Counted from the stretch's first letter, positions 16,286 to 25,489 are shown. The stretch is 64,000 nt of DNA from Bordetella parapertussis (GCA_945861275.1 CAMATZ010000014.1:1-64000), one strand, 5' to 3'. Made by a program: numbers and translations. Notes: generated by a model from the letters alone, not told the origin.

Positions 16286-17488
16286 ATGATGCTTGAACCG
16301 AAAATCATAAAGACGGAAGATCAATACCAGGCGTATCTCGCCGAGGTAGGCCGCCTCACGGCCGACGATCCAGCGCCGGGGACGTCTGACGGCGACCGTC
16401 TCGAACTGCTCGCCAAGCTCGTCGAGGACTACGAGAAAGGACGTTTCCAGTTCAAGCGTCCAGATCCGATTGACGCCATTCGGTTTCGGATGGAGGAACA
16501 AGGATTGCGGCAAAAGGACCTTGCTCTACTTCTTGGCGGCAGAAACCGCGTATCGGAAGTTCTTGCAGGTAAGCGTCCGCTGACGCTTTCGGCGGTAAGA
16601 GCACTGAGCGATGCTCTTCACATCCCAGCCGACCTACTCATCCGGGAGCCGGATGCGACATATAGTGTTAACGATGATGCAGATGATATTTCATTATCCC
16701 TTCTTGCGAAATCCGGTTGGTTCAGCGATGACGAGATGTCAAGGCTTACGATCAGCGACGTTGTGCAACGATATATCAAACCGAAACATGGCCCGCTTTA
16801 CCTGAAGCAAACACTAACCTTCGGCTCCACACCAAAAACGAATAAAACTAATCTGAAGCTGTGGGTCGCAAGAGCGCGGGAACTGGCAGAGAAAACAAAA
16901 AGTGCTCGTGGTACATGGCGGTCGGACACCCTCAACGAGCAGTTTCTCGTTAATGTCGCAAAGCTGAGTTGGGCCGATAGTGGCCCGCGCCAAGCAAAAG
17001 AATTTTTGACCGAGAAGGGCATCGCTCTCGTGGTGTTACCTGCGCTGCCGCGCACAAAGCTCGACGGCGCTGCAATGCGTGGAGTTGATGGAGCACCTGT
17101 CATTGGGCTTACGGTCCGGCACGACCGATTGGACAACTTCTGGTTTACGTTAATTCACGAACTGGTACACGCCTGGAAGCACATCCCCGATTCGGATACT
17201 GCGATTACTGACGAAGACATACAGGACGAACACGATGAGGATGCCAAGGAAACAGAAGCAAACAACCTTGCACGGGAAGTCTTCATTCCACGATCCGAGT
17301 GGAAGCGAAGCGAGGCATTTCTGCGTCCGTCCTTCGAGAACGCGATTGCGCTGGCCAATAAACTCCATATAAGCCGAGCGGTCGTTGCAGGGCGCCTGCG
17401 CCGGGAAAAGGTAGGTTATGGCGTGCTGAGTAAACTGGTGGGCTACCGGCAGGTCCGGAAATGGTTTCCGGAAGTGAAGTGGGGTTGA
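16286..17488 (+). CDS. higA: HTH antitoxin fused to ImmA/IrrE metallopeptidase
   Basis: A 400-residue fusion. Residues 1-60 resemble the HigA N-terminal segment (EDQYQAYLAEVGRL); 62-118 form an XRE-type helix-turn-helix (FRMEEQGLRQKDLALLLGGRNRVSEVLAGKRPLT). The C-terminal half contains an M78/ImmA-IrrE peptidase motif, FTLIHELVHAWKH, with zinc ligands His291 and His295 and Glu292. Ordinary HigA antitoxins are about 130 residues, so the peptidase is an addition. By analogy with ImmA, which cleaves a repressor on a stress cue, it may destroy the antitoxin or another protein. It is followed three bases later by a Beta-family gene, implying a three-gene unit. The gene symbol refers only to the N-terminal part. 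Confidence 0.86.
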   Translation: MMLEPKIIKTEDQYQAYLAEVGRLTADDPAPGTSDGDRLELLAKLVEDYEKGRFQFKRPDPIDAIRFRMEEQGLRQKDLALLLGGRNRVSEVLAGKRPLTLSAVRALSDALHIPADLLIREPDATYSVNDDADDISLSLLAKSGWFSDDEMSRLTISDVVQRYIKPKHGPLYLKQTLTFGSTPKTNKTNLKLWVARARELAEKTKSARGTWRSDTLNEQFLVNVAKLSWADSGPRQAKEFLTEKGIALVVLPALPRTKLDGAAMRGVDGAPVIGLTVRHDRLDNFWFTLIHELVHAWKHIPDSDTAITDEDIQDEHDEDAKETEANNLAREVFIPRSEWKRSEAFLRPSFENAIALANKLHISRAVVAGRLRREKVGYGVLSKLVGYRQVRKWFPEVKWG

Positions 17489-17491
17489 TTC

Positions 17492-18619
17492 ATGCGTAAT
17501 ACGTATTGTTATTTACCTATTCTCCCCGCGCGTGGTGGAGCATTTCTCGCATTGAAGTGGCTCTCGCCTTTGGCGGGGTCGCGATTGATTCCATTATTCG
17601 ACATTCCCGACCCCGTGCTCAGGGACGGCGAGACTTTTGATACCCATTTTGCGAAGCGTGCGAAGGGCATCAGTGACGCATGAACGAGGGGCCGCCCGGC
17701 TTATGTGGACATGCACAACTTGCCCCCGCATGTGCGAATGACATCAGGCGCGCACCCGCTGACGTATGTTTTTGAACACCTCAACATGCATGGAATTCAA
17801 GCGATCCCGGTTACCGGCACCGCCGCCGACCGTGACGCTACCTATTCGAGCGCTGCTCAATCAATCGTTCGCCAAGGCCAGCGCGGCGCTTTGCTCCGCC
17901 TCGCGCGGGAGGACCTGGAGAATCGCTCGACGCTTAGTTCTGCAATATCGGAAGCCCTCGATTTTCTGAAGCTAACACCTGCCGCATGTGATCTGCTCTT
18001 CGACTTTCGTTACATTCTCGCCAAAGAGGTCAATGGACTTCGCGCATTGGCTCTTGAAGTTCTTCAGATCGCGACCAGGCTCGGCAACTTCCGGAACATG
18101 ATCGTCGCAGGAGGTAGCATTCCTGAGCAACTTGGCAAGCAGACTCAAGGGCAGGTCCGTCGCGAAGCCAGGGTCGAGTTTGGTTTGTGGTCCGAGCTGA
18201 TGGCGGCCTTCCCTGTCGTATACTCAGATTATGGTGTACTCAGCCCGCTTTATGTTCCGCCCAAGGGCGTTGTCAACGTCCCTTCGCGCATTCGCTATTC
18301 GACTGAAACTGACCATGTTTTCCGCCGCGGCAACCGCAATGAATATCCCGCGCTTTGCAAGAGCCTTGTTGCATCGCCCGAGTTTGCAGGCGAGAACTTC
18401 AGTCTGGGTGACCTTCGCATTTATCGTTGCGCAAAAGAGACGATTAAACCTGGTAATCCGACGCTCTCTGTCGCATCGGATGCTAACCACCATTTGGAGC
18501 TTGTGTCAGGCCAAGTCTGGCGCGCTCTCGAATCATCGGGGCTTGCTGGGCGCTTCTCCCTGCCCGAGCCCGTCCGCCGCCCTTGGCTTCAGCCGGAGTT
18601 GATACTGCAGGAATCTTAA
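17492..18619 (+). pseudogene. Beta-family protein interrupted by one in-frame TGA
   Basis: The frame from 17492 to 18619 (375 codons) is open except for a TGA at 17681-17683. The first part (63 residues, YLPILPARGGAFLALKWL then LIPLFDIPDP) is the expected start of the Beta_protein family (PF14350). After the stop, the same frame continues as TRGRPAYVDMHNLPP and runs through the rest of the family to residue 375, with no length loss. The downstream ATG at 17711 has no good ribosome-binding site. So this is a recent nonsense mutation, a sequencing error, or a read-through gene. Biochemical role of the family is unknown; it is often seen near ImmA/IrrE proteins and other accessory genes. Confidence 0.8.
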
Positions 18620-19063
18620 AGTTCGCCTTTGAACGCGCGATCTAGGATGGCGGGCAGTAGGGCGTCGAGTTCAGCGGTGGTTTCAGTTTGCAAAGGAGTC
18701 AGGGAGGTCGTTTCCAAGCGGATTTCCCGGAGAAGCTCTTGCGTGGCACGTGACGGCAATGGCATCTTGTAGCTGAGAAAGTCTTGTGGATTCAACCTTC
18801 GTCGGCGCACATTCGTCCCGGTACTCGCCCCCGATATTGCGGGCCATATTGAGGGCATACGAAAATAGGTGTCGAGCACTTCAGGTAAAACGCGTTCTTC
18901 AATAACCTCGAAAACAGGAAACTCCGTTGAAACGACACAACCATCGCACGCAGGCGGCACGATGCCAAATGCGCCCTCCCATGCCATCAGTTTCGGATAC
19001 ACAAAATTTCCGGCCCGCAAACGCGTTAGTCGTGGATAGGCAAAGTCCAATCCGGTTTTTTGG
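18616..19063 (-). pseudogene. Remnant of type I restriction specificity subunit (hsdS C-terminus)
   Basis: Reading leftward from about 19063, the frame encodes LDFAYPRLTRLRAGNFVYPKLMAWEGAFG-like sequence, then CVVSTEFPVFEVIEERVLPE, NPQDFLSYKMPLPS and a coiled-coil-forming end. This is the C-terminal target-recognition domain and conserved helix of an HsdS subunit. The upstream part of the same frame (to 19509) is arginine/cysteine-rich and is the shadow of the hsdR frame, so the true coding ends at the junction. The N-terminal recognition half and the methyltransferase gene are missing. Not functional. Confidence 0.78.
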
Positions 19064-19574
19064 CTAGATCGAAATACGCCGCGTCCGAAGCAGTAGACGC
19101 CAGCGAACTGATAGATTTCATCAGCTCGAATAATCGATCGGCAACATCGTCTCCGGCTAGACCGTTTGCGGCGCGGTAACGCCGCCACAGTTCGCCGGGC
19201 GCAGGATAAGCGTCGAGCGTCGTTTCCCGTCCCGTGTGATAGTCGAATTCGATTATTTCGTGGCCGTTGGTGGCGTAGGCAAACTTGAGACCGAGCATTT
19301 CGGCATAATCTTTTGCCTGCTGCAATCCGTCGGCTGCGTCCTTGTATGCAGCCTTTGCTTCTACAACGGCCAGCGGGAAATCGCGGGTGTAGCGCAGCAA
19401 ATAATCGACACGCTTCGGTGGCTTGCGAATGAACTCTTTTCCAACCGGCACGATACGCCCGTCGGTAATCGTGCGTTGCTCGGCAATCGAATGCGGATCG
19501 TTGTCCCACCCCACAGACTGAAGCTTGGGAACCACGAACTTGCGGCAGGTGTCGGCTTCGCTCAATGTGGCCAT
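19026..19574 (-). pseudogene. Remnant of type I restriction nuclease subunit (hsdR N-terminus)
   Basis: A 182-residue fragment matching the N-terminal nuclease domain of EcoEI-type HsdR: LSEADTCRKFVVPKLQSVGW, IAEQRTITDGRIVPVG, then KRVDYLLRYTRDFPLAVVEAKA with the nuclease residues Asp57, Glu72 and Lys74. It continues through QQAKDYAEMLGLKFAYATNG. A complete HsdR is about 800-1000 residues with a helicase; here the sequence ends near 19050 where it meets hsdS sequence in another frame. An internal deletion of the helicase, hsdM and hsdS start explains this. A free nuclease domain might still be translated but is probably inactive. Confidence 0.82.
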
Positions 19575-19652
19575 GTTCGGATTCTAAGCCGAAAGTGATT
19601 TCACTTACGAAACTGGCATACTAAGATCAATATCTCGAACGAGGAGAAACCC

Positions 19653-20564
19653 ATGGCAGGACAAGGCGAAGGCTCGGTCAAAGCCATTCTCTACGCGCTG
19701 GCCGCGAACGGCGGTATCGCGGTCGCTAAAGGTGTTGCGGCAGTCTGGACGGGTTCAGGCGCGATGCTTGCCGAGACCATCCACTCCGCGGCCGATTGCG
19801 GCAATCAGGTATTGCTGCTGATCGGCATGAAGCGCTCGGCGCTTCCCGCTACCGCGCAGCATCCGCTGGGCCAGGGGCGTGCGATGTATTTCTGGTCGCT
19901 GATCGTGGCGTTATTGTTGTTTTCGGTGGGCGGATTGTTTTCGGCTTACGAGGGCGTGCATCGACTGCTGCATCCAGAGCCGGTGAAAGACCCGTGGATT
20001 GCCGTTGGTGTGCTGGTGGTGAGCATCGTGCTCGAAGCAGGCTCGCTGTGGGGGGCGCTTAAGATCATTCGCAAGCAGCAGGGCACGCGCACATTCTGGC
20101 AGTGGTTCGTGGCCACGCGCCAGAGCGAGTTGATGGTGGTGGCGGGCGAGGATATTGCCGCGCTGGGCGGCCTCGCGTTTGCGTTAATCGCGTTGTTGCT
20201 GGCGATCGTAACCGGCAATCCGCTGTTCGATGCGCTGGGCAGTCTGGCCATCGGCGTGCTGCTGATCGTGGTGGCGATTTTGATCGTGCGTGAAGTAAAA
20301 AGCCTGATCATCGGCGAGAGTGCCGATCCGCTGGTGCATACCGAAATCGAATTGTTCGTCGCGGCGCGTCCTGAAGTGGCCGAAATTTATAACCTGATTA
20401 CCCTGCAATGGGGCAACCACGTCGTTGTCACGGTGAAGGCACGCATGCGCGAGACCGCCGATGCCGCAAAACTGATCGCCGACATCAACGTCTGCGAAGC
20501 GGCGCTGAAGCAACAGTTTCCGGACGTGAGCTGGATATTTTTCGAGCCGGACGATTCGGCGTAG
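19653..20564 (+). CDS. Cation diffusion facilitator family transporter
   Basis: A 303-residue inner-membrane metal efflux protein of the CDF family (Zn2+, Fe2+, Co2+ or Mn2+ exported by proton exchange). Six hydrophobic segments are visible. The first metal motif is ETIHSAADCGNQ (His44, Asp48). In the second, the usual HxxxD is replaced by AGEDIAALGG near residue 165, as in the SLC30A9-like branch. The cytoplasmic C-terminal domain (ELFVAARPEVAEIYNLITLQ) is complete. A ribosome-binding site GAGGAGAAA precedes the start. A small palindrome AAGTGATTTCACTT (19593-19606) lies in the shared upstream region with the divergent hsdR fragment and could be an operator. Metal unknown. Confidence 0.9.
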   Translation: MAGQGEGSVKAILYALAANGGIAVAKGVAAVWTGSGAMLAETIHSAADCGNQVLLLIGMKRSALPATAQHPLGQGRAMYFWSLIVALLLFSVGGLFSAYEGVHRLLHPEPVKDPWIAVGVLVVSIVLEAGSLWGALKIIRKQQGTRTFWQWFVATRQSELMVVAGEDIAALGGLAFALIALLLAIVTGNPLFDALGSLAIGVLLIVVAILIVREVKSLIIGESADPLVHTEIELFVAARPEVAEIYNLITLQWGNHVVVTVKARMRETADAAKLIADINVCEAALKQQFPDVSWIFFEPDDSA

Positions 20565-20566
20565 GG

Positions 20567-21556
20567 TTATTGCGATTTCAGCAACCCCAGGTCCGCCAGC
20601 GCCGCCGCGATCGCCTGATCCTGGTCTTTGGTGTACTTGAGCGTGGCGCCGCTGGCGAGATAGATGTACTCCTGCAAGCTCGCTTCCAGTTCCTTTTTCC
20701 ATTCATCGGTCAGCACCATCCTGCCAAACACGCTGTCCCAGAACGCGATCTGCGCCGGCGTCATGCCTTTCGGGCCGACCACCGTGCGCCAGTTCGACGA
20801 TACGGATTTCAGGCCCTGTTCGGTCAGCGTCGGCGCATGGGCAAGCGCGCCGCTGAGCCGCTGCGGTGCCGCCACCCCGAGCACCCGCACCTGGCCCGCT
20901 TTGACCTGACTGATGAGCGAGGGCACCACCGACACCGCGTAATCAATGTGCCCGCCCATCGCCGCAAGGGTCGCGTCGGCGCCCGATTTGAAAATCACAA
21001 TCCTGATTTTGCGCGGATCGCCCTTCACGGTTTTCAACGCCTGCCCCAACGCGATGTGCCCCACGCCGCCGCGCGCGGTCATGCCGCCGGTGACGGCATT
21101 CGGGTCTTTGGCCATGCGCTCGAACAGATCACGCGCAGTCTTAAACGGCGAATCGGGTTTCACCACGATAATCATGTAATCGTGCGCCAGCAGCGCCAGC
21201 GGCGTGACATGCGCGTACGACAGCGGACTGACGCCGGTCTTGCTGATGGTGGCGAGCGTGGCATTCGCCATCGACAGATAATGCCCGTCGCCCGCGTGCT
21301 GGTTCATGTAGACCATGCCGACGGTGCCGGTGCCGCCAGGTTTGTTGATCACCGAACTCGAAACATCGAGAAACTTTTTTTCCTGAAACAGGCGCTGCAT
21401 TGCGCGCGCCGGGCGATCAGCACCGCCGCCTGCGCCCGACCACACAATGATTTCAACGTTCTTGTCGGGGCGCCAGTCGGCCGCTGGGGCCACACTCGAT
21501 GTGCAGGCAAGCATGCACGCGACGAGCGCTGTCGAAACTGCGCAGCGTATTTTCAC
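20567..21556 (-). CDS. Bug-family tripartite tricarboxylate transporter receptor
   Basis: A 329-residue periplasmic receptor of the TctC/Bug family. Signal peptide ends near SSVAPA; mature start ADWRPDKNVEIIVWSGAGGG. It belongs to the same branch as the three tandem receptors at 28.8-31.8 kb: shared KNVEI-, NKPGGTG, NQHAGDGHYL and LSYAHVTPLALLAHDY-type segments. It ends two bases from the convergent CDF gene and lies downstream of dapE. No membrane partner genes are in the window, and the ligand is unknown. Confidence 0.9.
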   Translation of the reverse strand: MKIRCAVSTALVACMLACTSSVAPAADWRPDKNVEIIVWSGAGGGADRPARAMQRLFQEKKFLDVSSSVINKPGGTGTVGMVYMNQHAGDGHYLSMANATLATISKTGVSPLSYAHVTPLALLAHDYMIIVVKPDSPFKTARDLFERMAKDPNAVTGGMTARGGVGHIALGQALKTVKGDPRKIRIVIFKSGADATLAAMGGHIDYAVSVVPSLISQVKAGQVRVLGVAAPQRLSGALAHAPTLTEQGLKSVSSNWRTVVGPKGMTPAQIAFWDSVFGRMVLTDEWKKELEASLQEYIYLASGATLKYTKDQDQAIAAALADLGLLKSQ

Positions 21557-21589
21557 GGCCTTTGCAAAACTTTAAATTAAAACAACCGC

Positions 21590-22729
21590 TTACTTTATCA
21601 GCACATTCACCAACAGCTGCCGGTAAATCTGTCGCAGCGGTTCGATCTCCTCCACCCCCACGCATTCATTGAGCTTGTGTATCGTGGCGTTAGTGGGGCC
21701 GAACTCCACCACCTGCGGACAAATGTCGGCGATAAAGCGTCCGTCGGAAGTGCCGCCGGTGGTGGAGAGTTCGGTGTCTACGCCGGTGACGGTCTTGATC
21801 GCGCGCGTGATGGCGTCGACCAGATCGCCGCGTTGCGTAAGAAACGGCCGCCCGTCGACACGCCACTCCAGATCGTAAGTCACGCCGTGCCGATCCAGAA
21901 TGTTGACCACACGTGTTTGCAGCGATTCGGTGGTGCTCGCCGTGGAATGCCGGAAATTAAACTTGATGTGCGCGGCACCGGGAATCACATTGTTCGCTCC
22001 GGTGCCGGAATTAAAATTGGAAATCTGCCAGGTGGTCGGCGGAAAATATTCGTTGCCGTTGTCCCATCGGGTCTGCGCCAGTTCGGCGATGGCGGATGCA
22101 ATTTCGTGTATCGGGTTACGCGCCATGTCGGGATAGGCGACGTGCCCCTGAACGCCGTTCACCGTGAGGAGGCCGGTGAGCGAACCGCGGCGGCCGTTTT
22201 TGATCATGTCGCCGAGTTTTTTCACAGATGTGGGTTCGCCCACCACGCAGTAATCGAGCTTTTCACCGCGCGCAGCAAGCGCTTCCACCACCCGCACCGT
22301 GCCGTCAATGGCGGGGCCTTCTTCATCCGAGGTGAACATCACCGCCAGCGAGCCGGGATGATCGGGATGCGCCCTGACGAAATCACGCAGCGCCAGCACG
22401 AATGCCGCGAGCGAGGTTTTCATGTCGGATGCACCGCGCCCATAAAGCCAGCCGTCGCGGATAGTGGGCGTGAAGGGATCACTCGTCCACTTGTCGAGCG
22501 GACCGGTGGGCACCACGTCGGTGTGGCCGGCAAAACACAGCAACGGCTTTGCCATGCCGCGCCGCGCCCACAGATTATCGACGCCGCCCATGCTGATTTT
22601 TTCGCACTTGAAACCCAGCGGCTCCAGTATCGCAATCAGGATGTCGAGGCAGCCCGCGTCTACGGGAGATACCGAGTTGCGCGCAATGAGTTGCTTGGTC
22701 AGTTCCAGCGTATTGATTTCCACGGGCAA
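21590..22729 (-). CDS. dapE: Succinyl-diaminopimelate desuccinylase
   Basis: A 379-residue zinc-dependent M20 hydrolase of the lysine and diaminopimelate pathway: N-succinyl-LL-2,6-diaminopimelate is split to succinate and LL-diaminopimelate. Metal ligands and catalytic residues are all present: [13 protein letters not shown] (His69, Asp71), GRGASDMK (Asp102), SDEEGPA (catalytic Glu136, metal Glu137), VVGEPTS and C-terminal HKLNE. The dimerisation domain ([18 protein letters not shown]) is intact. The start has a good upstream AAGGAGAA. It is divergent from the hydroxyacid dehydrogenase gene. Cytoplasmic. Confidence 0.96.
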   Translation of the reverse strand: MPVEINTLELTKQLIARNSVSPVDAGCLDILIAILEPLGFKCEKISMGGVDNLWARRGMAKPLLCFAGHTDVVPTGPLDKWTSDPFTPTIRDGWLYGRGASDMKTSLAAFVLALRDFVRAHPDHPGSLAVMFTSDEEGPAIDGTVRVVEALAARGEKLDYCVVGEPTSVKKLGDMIKNGRRGSLTGLLTVNGVQGHVAYPDMARNPIHEIASAIAELAQTRWDNGNEYFPPTTWQISNFNSGTGANNVIPGAAHIKFNFRHSTASTTESLQTRVVNILDRHGVTYDLEWRVDGRPFLTQRGDLVDAITRAIKTVTGVDTELSTTGGTSDGRFIADICPQVVEFGPTNATIHKLNECVGVEEIEPLRQIYRQLLVNVLIK

Positions 22730-22821
22730 ATTCTCCTTGCAGTACTTGATGAGCGGCGAATCTTATCAAAGTGCAGGTAAAATCCGCACTCCTTCCACGA
22801 TTTCGCGTTTACACGTCCCCC

Positions 22822-23826
22822 ATGTCTGCCCAACCCGCACTGATCATTTCGCACCGCTGCCACGCCGAATTCGGCGCTGCACTCGCCGCCGCTGTTACCC
22901 GCCTGCATCTGCCGCACGCTATCGTTGCACTGCCGGCGGATAAAGACGCCCGGCTTTCGGAGGCCGATGTGGCACGCGCCGAAATCGCTTTTTTTTCGCA
23001 GGATCTTAATCCCACACACTCGCGGCAGTTCTTTTCGGCGGTGCGCAAGGCGCCCAACTTCAAGTGGCTGCATGTGTTCAATATCGGCGTCGATCATCCG
23101 ATCTATACCGAAATGCTGGAGCGCGGCGTGCGGGTCACCACCTCCGCCGGCACCACCGCGCAGCCGATCTCGCAGACAGCCCTGACCGCAATGTTGATGC
23201 TGGCGCGAGGTTTCCCGCACTGGCTGAAAGCGCAGTCCGAACATCGCTGGGACCCGGTGCGCCTGCAAAACCCGCCGCGCGATTTGCCGGGGCAGACGGT
23301 ACTCGTATATGGCATGGGACAGATCGGCGCGGCGTTTGCACGGCTCTCGCAGGCGTTGGGTTTACGGGTGATCGGCGTGCGCCGCAGTCCGCGCAAAGCC
23401 GATGACCCGGTGGATGAAATGCACGCGCCGGATCAACTCGACAAGCTGCTGCCGCGCGCCGATTGGCTGATGCTGTGCTGCCCGCTGACGGCAGAAACAC
23501 GCAAGCTGATGTCGGCGCAGCGTTTGTCACTATTGCCGAAAGGCGCCTATGTGCTGAATGTCGCGCGCGGCGAAGTGATCGATGAAGCCGCCATGATCGA
23601 TGCACTCAAAGGCGGGCATCTCGCCGGCGCCTATCTGGATGTGTTCGAGCAGGAGCCGCTGCCCGCCGCGTCGCCGCTATGGGATTTGCCCAACGTGATC
23701 GTGACGCCACACAATTCGACCAGCTCCAGCGGCAACGAACAGCGCGTGCTCGATTGCTTTGTGCACATTCTCGAACAATGGAAAAACAAAACACCGTTGA
23801 CCAATGAAGTGCTACGCACCGGATAA
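22822..23826 (+). CDS. D-2-hydroxyacid dehydrogenase family protein
   Basis: A 334-residue NAD(P)-dependent 2-hydroxyacid dehydrogenase. Cofactor motif VLVYGMGQIGAAFARL, catalytic Arg in NVARGEVID, Glu in LDVFEQEPLP and His in VTPHNSTSSSGNE. The ATG at 22822 is chosen because it aligns with the usual family start; the longer frame would add 17 residues (from 22771) overlapping the divergent dapE leader. The stop is followed two bases later by the ATG of a Bug receptor, so these are surely co-transcribed and probably act on the same imported acid. Confidence 0.9.
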   Translation: MSAQPALIISHRCHAEFGAALAAAVTRLHLPHAIVALPADKDARLSEADVARAEIAFFSQDLNPTHSRQFFSAVRKAPNFKWLHVFNIGVDHPIYTEMLERGVRVTTSAGTTAQPISQTALTAMLMLARGFPHWLKAQSEHRWDPVRLQNPPRDLPGQTVLVYGMGQIGAAFARLSQALGLRVIGVRRSPRKADDPVDEMHAPDQLDKLLPRADWLMLCCPLTAETRKLMSAQRLSLLPKGAYVLNVARGEVIDEAAMIDALKGGHLAGAYLDVFEQEPLPAASPLWDLPNVIVTPHNSTSSSGNEQRVLDCFVHILEQWKNKTPLTNEVLRTG

Positions 23827-23827
23827 A

Positions 23828-24790
23828 ATGAAATTAAAACAAACACTTGCATTTGCTTCGACGCTGGGCGCTTGCGCAGTGGCCGTCGCGCAGCCCTTCC
23901 CCGCCAAATCGGTGCGCATCGTGGTGCCGTTTGCCGCCGGCGGCAACACCGATTTCACCGCGCGCACCATCGCGGCCAAACTCAGCGAGGCGCTGGGCCA
24001 GCAATTTCTGGTGGACAATCGTCCCGGCGCGTCCACCAACATCGGCTCCGACATGATCGTCAAGGCCGCGCCCGACGGCTACAACATTCTGTTGGGTGGC
24101 GCTGCGAACGCCATCAACGTCGCCGCGCTGGCCAAGGTGCCGTTTGATTTGCAGCGCGATCTGGCGCCCATCATTCTGTGCGTGAAGGGTGCCAATGTGC
24201 TGTCGATACATCCGTCGCTGCCCGCGAAAGATCTCAAGCAACTGATCGCGCTGGCGAAAGCAAAGCCGGGGCAGTTGAATTACGGCACTTCGGGTGTCGC
24301 CAGTTCCAATCACATGGCCGGTGAATTGTTCATGCTTATGGCGGGCATCAAGCTTAATCACGTGCCGTACAAAGGCAACGCGCCGGCGCTGACCGATCTT
24401 ATCGGCGGCCATGTCGAGATGATTATCAGCGGCGTGCCCGCGTTGATACCGCATCTCAAGAGCGGGCGCATACGCGCGGTGGCGATCGGCAGCCTGAAGC
24501 GCTTCGCGGCGATACCCGAAGTGCCGACCTTCGACGAGCAAGGCCTCAAGGGTTACGAAGCCTCGACCTGGTTCGGCTTTATGGCGCCGATAAAAACACC
24601 GCGCGACATTATTTTGAAGCTCAATGCCGAGACTGCCAAAGTACTCGCCAGCAAAGAAATACGCGACCGTTATCAGGTCGAGGGCCTTGAGCCGCAGGGC
24701 GGATCGCCGGAAGCATTTGCAAAGTTTATCGCCTCGGAAATCGCTCTCTACACGCGGGTGGTCAAGGCTGCGAATCTGCCCAAGTTGTAA
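23828..24790 (+). CDS. Bug-family tripartite tricarboxylate transporter receptor
   Basis: A 320-residue TctC/Bug receptor. Signal peptide MKLKQTLAFASTLGACAVAVA, mature start QPFPAKSVRIVVPFAAGGNT, then FLVDNRPGASTNIGSDMIVKA, LNYGTSGVASSNHMAGELF and VPYKGNAPALTDLIGGHVE. The start ATG lies two bases after the stop of the upstream dehydrogenase. The sequence around the start (AAATTAAAACAAACACTT) also resembles the AT-rich motif described in the findings, though here lysine codons explain it. Confidence 0.93.
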   Translation: MKLKQTLAFASTLGACAVAVAQPFPAKSVRIVVPFAAGGNTDFTARTIAAKLSEALGQQFLVDNRPGASTNIGSDMIVKAAPDGYNILLGGAANAINVAALAKVPFDLQRDLAPIILCVKGANVLSIHPSLPAKDLKQLIALAKAKPGQLNYGTSGVASSNHMAGELFMLMAGIKLNHVPYKGNAPALTDLIGGHVEMIISGVPALIPHLKSGRIRAVAIGSLKRFAAIPEVPTFDEQGLKGYEASTWFGFMAPIKTPRDIILKLNAETAKVLASKEIRDRYQVEGLEPQGGSPEAFAKFIASEIALYTRVVKAANLPKL

Positions 24791-24867
24791 GCGGTGCCAG
24801 AGTGGAAGGCCAGTGGTTCTTCGACATCATCGATTAAACCGTATTCTTCATCGACCAAGGAGCACGC

Positions 24868-25215
24868 ATGCGTATCCATAACCTCTACACCGACGCTAAC
24901 GGTGAATCCCACTTTCGTGATATCGAAGTCGAGTGGGCCGAAGAGCGGCGCGGCAGCAAACTCTCGAAGCGCCTGCCGGCGACCGGCATCATTTTCCGCG
25001 AGACCAAGGCGGAGAACACGGTCGATTGGCATACGGCGCCACGCCGCCAATACATCGTGAATCTCGAGTCCGGGGTCAAGATCACCGCCAGCGACGGAGA
25101 AAGCCGGATGATCGGCACCGGCGAAATTCTTCTGGTTGAGGACACCACCGGCAAGGGCCATTTGTCGCAGGGGCTTGGAGCGTTGCGGCGCAGTCTTTTC
25201 ATACCCATCGAATAG
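24868..25215 (+). CDS. Small cupin-like protein
   Basis: A 115-residue protein with a single cupin-type barrel: DWHTAPRRQYIVNLESGVKITASDGE then GTGEILLVEDTTGKGHLSQGL. Similar small proteins are annotated only as cupin-domain or hypothetical. The His residues in DWHTAP and GKGHLS could bind a metal. No signal peptide. A reasonable ribosome-binding site (AAGGAG) lies 8 bases upstream. It follows a Bug receptor by 77 bases. A ligand-binding or simple enzymatic role in the catabolic cluster is possible; no specific function is claimed. Confidence 0.78.
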   Translation: MRIHNLYTDANGESHFRDIEVEWAEERRGSKLSKRLPATGIIFRETKAENTVDWHTAPRRQYIVNLESGVKITASDGESRMIGTGEILLVEDTTGKGHLSQGLGALRRSLFIPIE

Positions 25216-25346
25216 CGGCATCGGGAGATCATTTAATCAAGTACGGGCTCGGGGAATGACCACGAGACAGCTTGACTCCGCCGCCGTGCGGTAGCAATCT
25301 CACATCCGCGCGCCAGTCCGGCACTTCGAGCTGCATGTGGCGCAAA

Positions 25347-25365
25347 GATAAACTAACCGTTTATC
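25347..25365. promoter_or_regulatory. Palindromic operator candidate upstream of the hydrolase
   Basis: GATAAAC and its exact complement GTTTATC are separated by five bases. The site lies 17 bases before the ATG of the orphan signal peptide. Its symmetry and AT-richness in GC-rich surroundings fit a repressor or activator binding site. No regulator gene is adjacent. Confidence 0.4.
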
Positions 25366-25381
25366 AAGAGGACAGATAGCT

Positions 25382-25462
25382 ATGGATCCGACCAGACACA
25401 CTTTGCTGACAACGGGCGCCGCAGCGGTAGCGGCGGCCACCGCGCCACGCGCGTTCGCGTAA
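25382..25462 (+). pseudogene. Orphaned Tat-like signal peptide of the adjacent hydrolase
   Basis: A 26-codon frame encodes a Tat-style export signal: MDPTRHTLLTTGAAAVAAA followed by TAPRAFA, with an AFA cleavage site. It ends in TAA (25460-25462), yet the same frame continues without another stop as QQTGKEETA directly into the hydrolase ATG at 25490. A single change (CAA to TAA would do) has therefore split a secreted protein into signal and enzyme. The twin-arginine is also reduced to Arg-His, suggesting export was already decaying. Confidence 0.65.
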
Positions 25463-25489
25463 CAACAAACAGGAAAAGAGGAAACTGCC

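Noticed and set aside
17681-17683. TGA read as selenocysteine
   Set aside because: No hairpin of the bacterial SECIS kind is obvious just downstream and the family has no known selenoprotein. A nonsense change is simpler.
18616-19509. A single 297-residue leftward protein
   Set aside because: Only the last ~149 residues resemble HsdS. The earlier part is Arg/Cys-rich shadow sequence of the hsdR frame, so it is not one protein.
19593-19606. Palindrome AAGTGATTTCACTT before the CDF gene as a firm operator
   Set aside because: Short palindromes of this size occur by chance and no second copy is nearby. It is mentioned only as a possibility in the gene entry.
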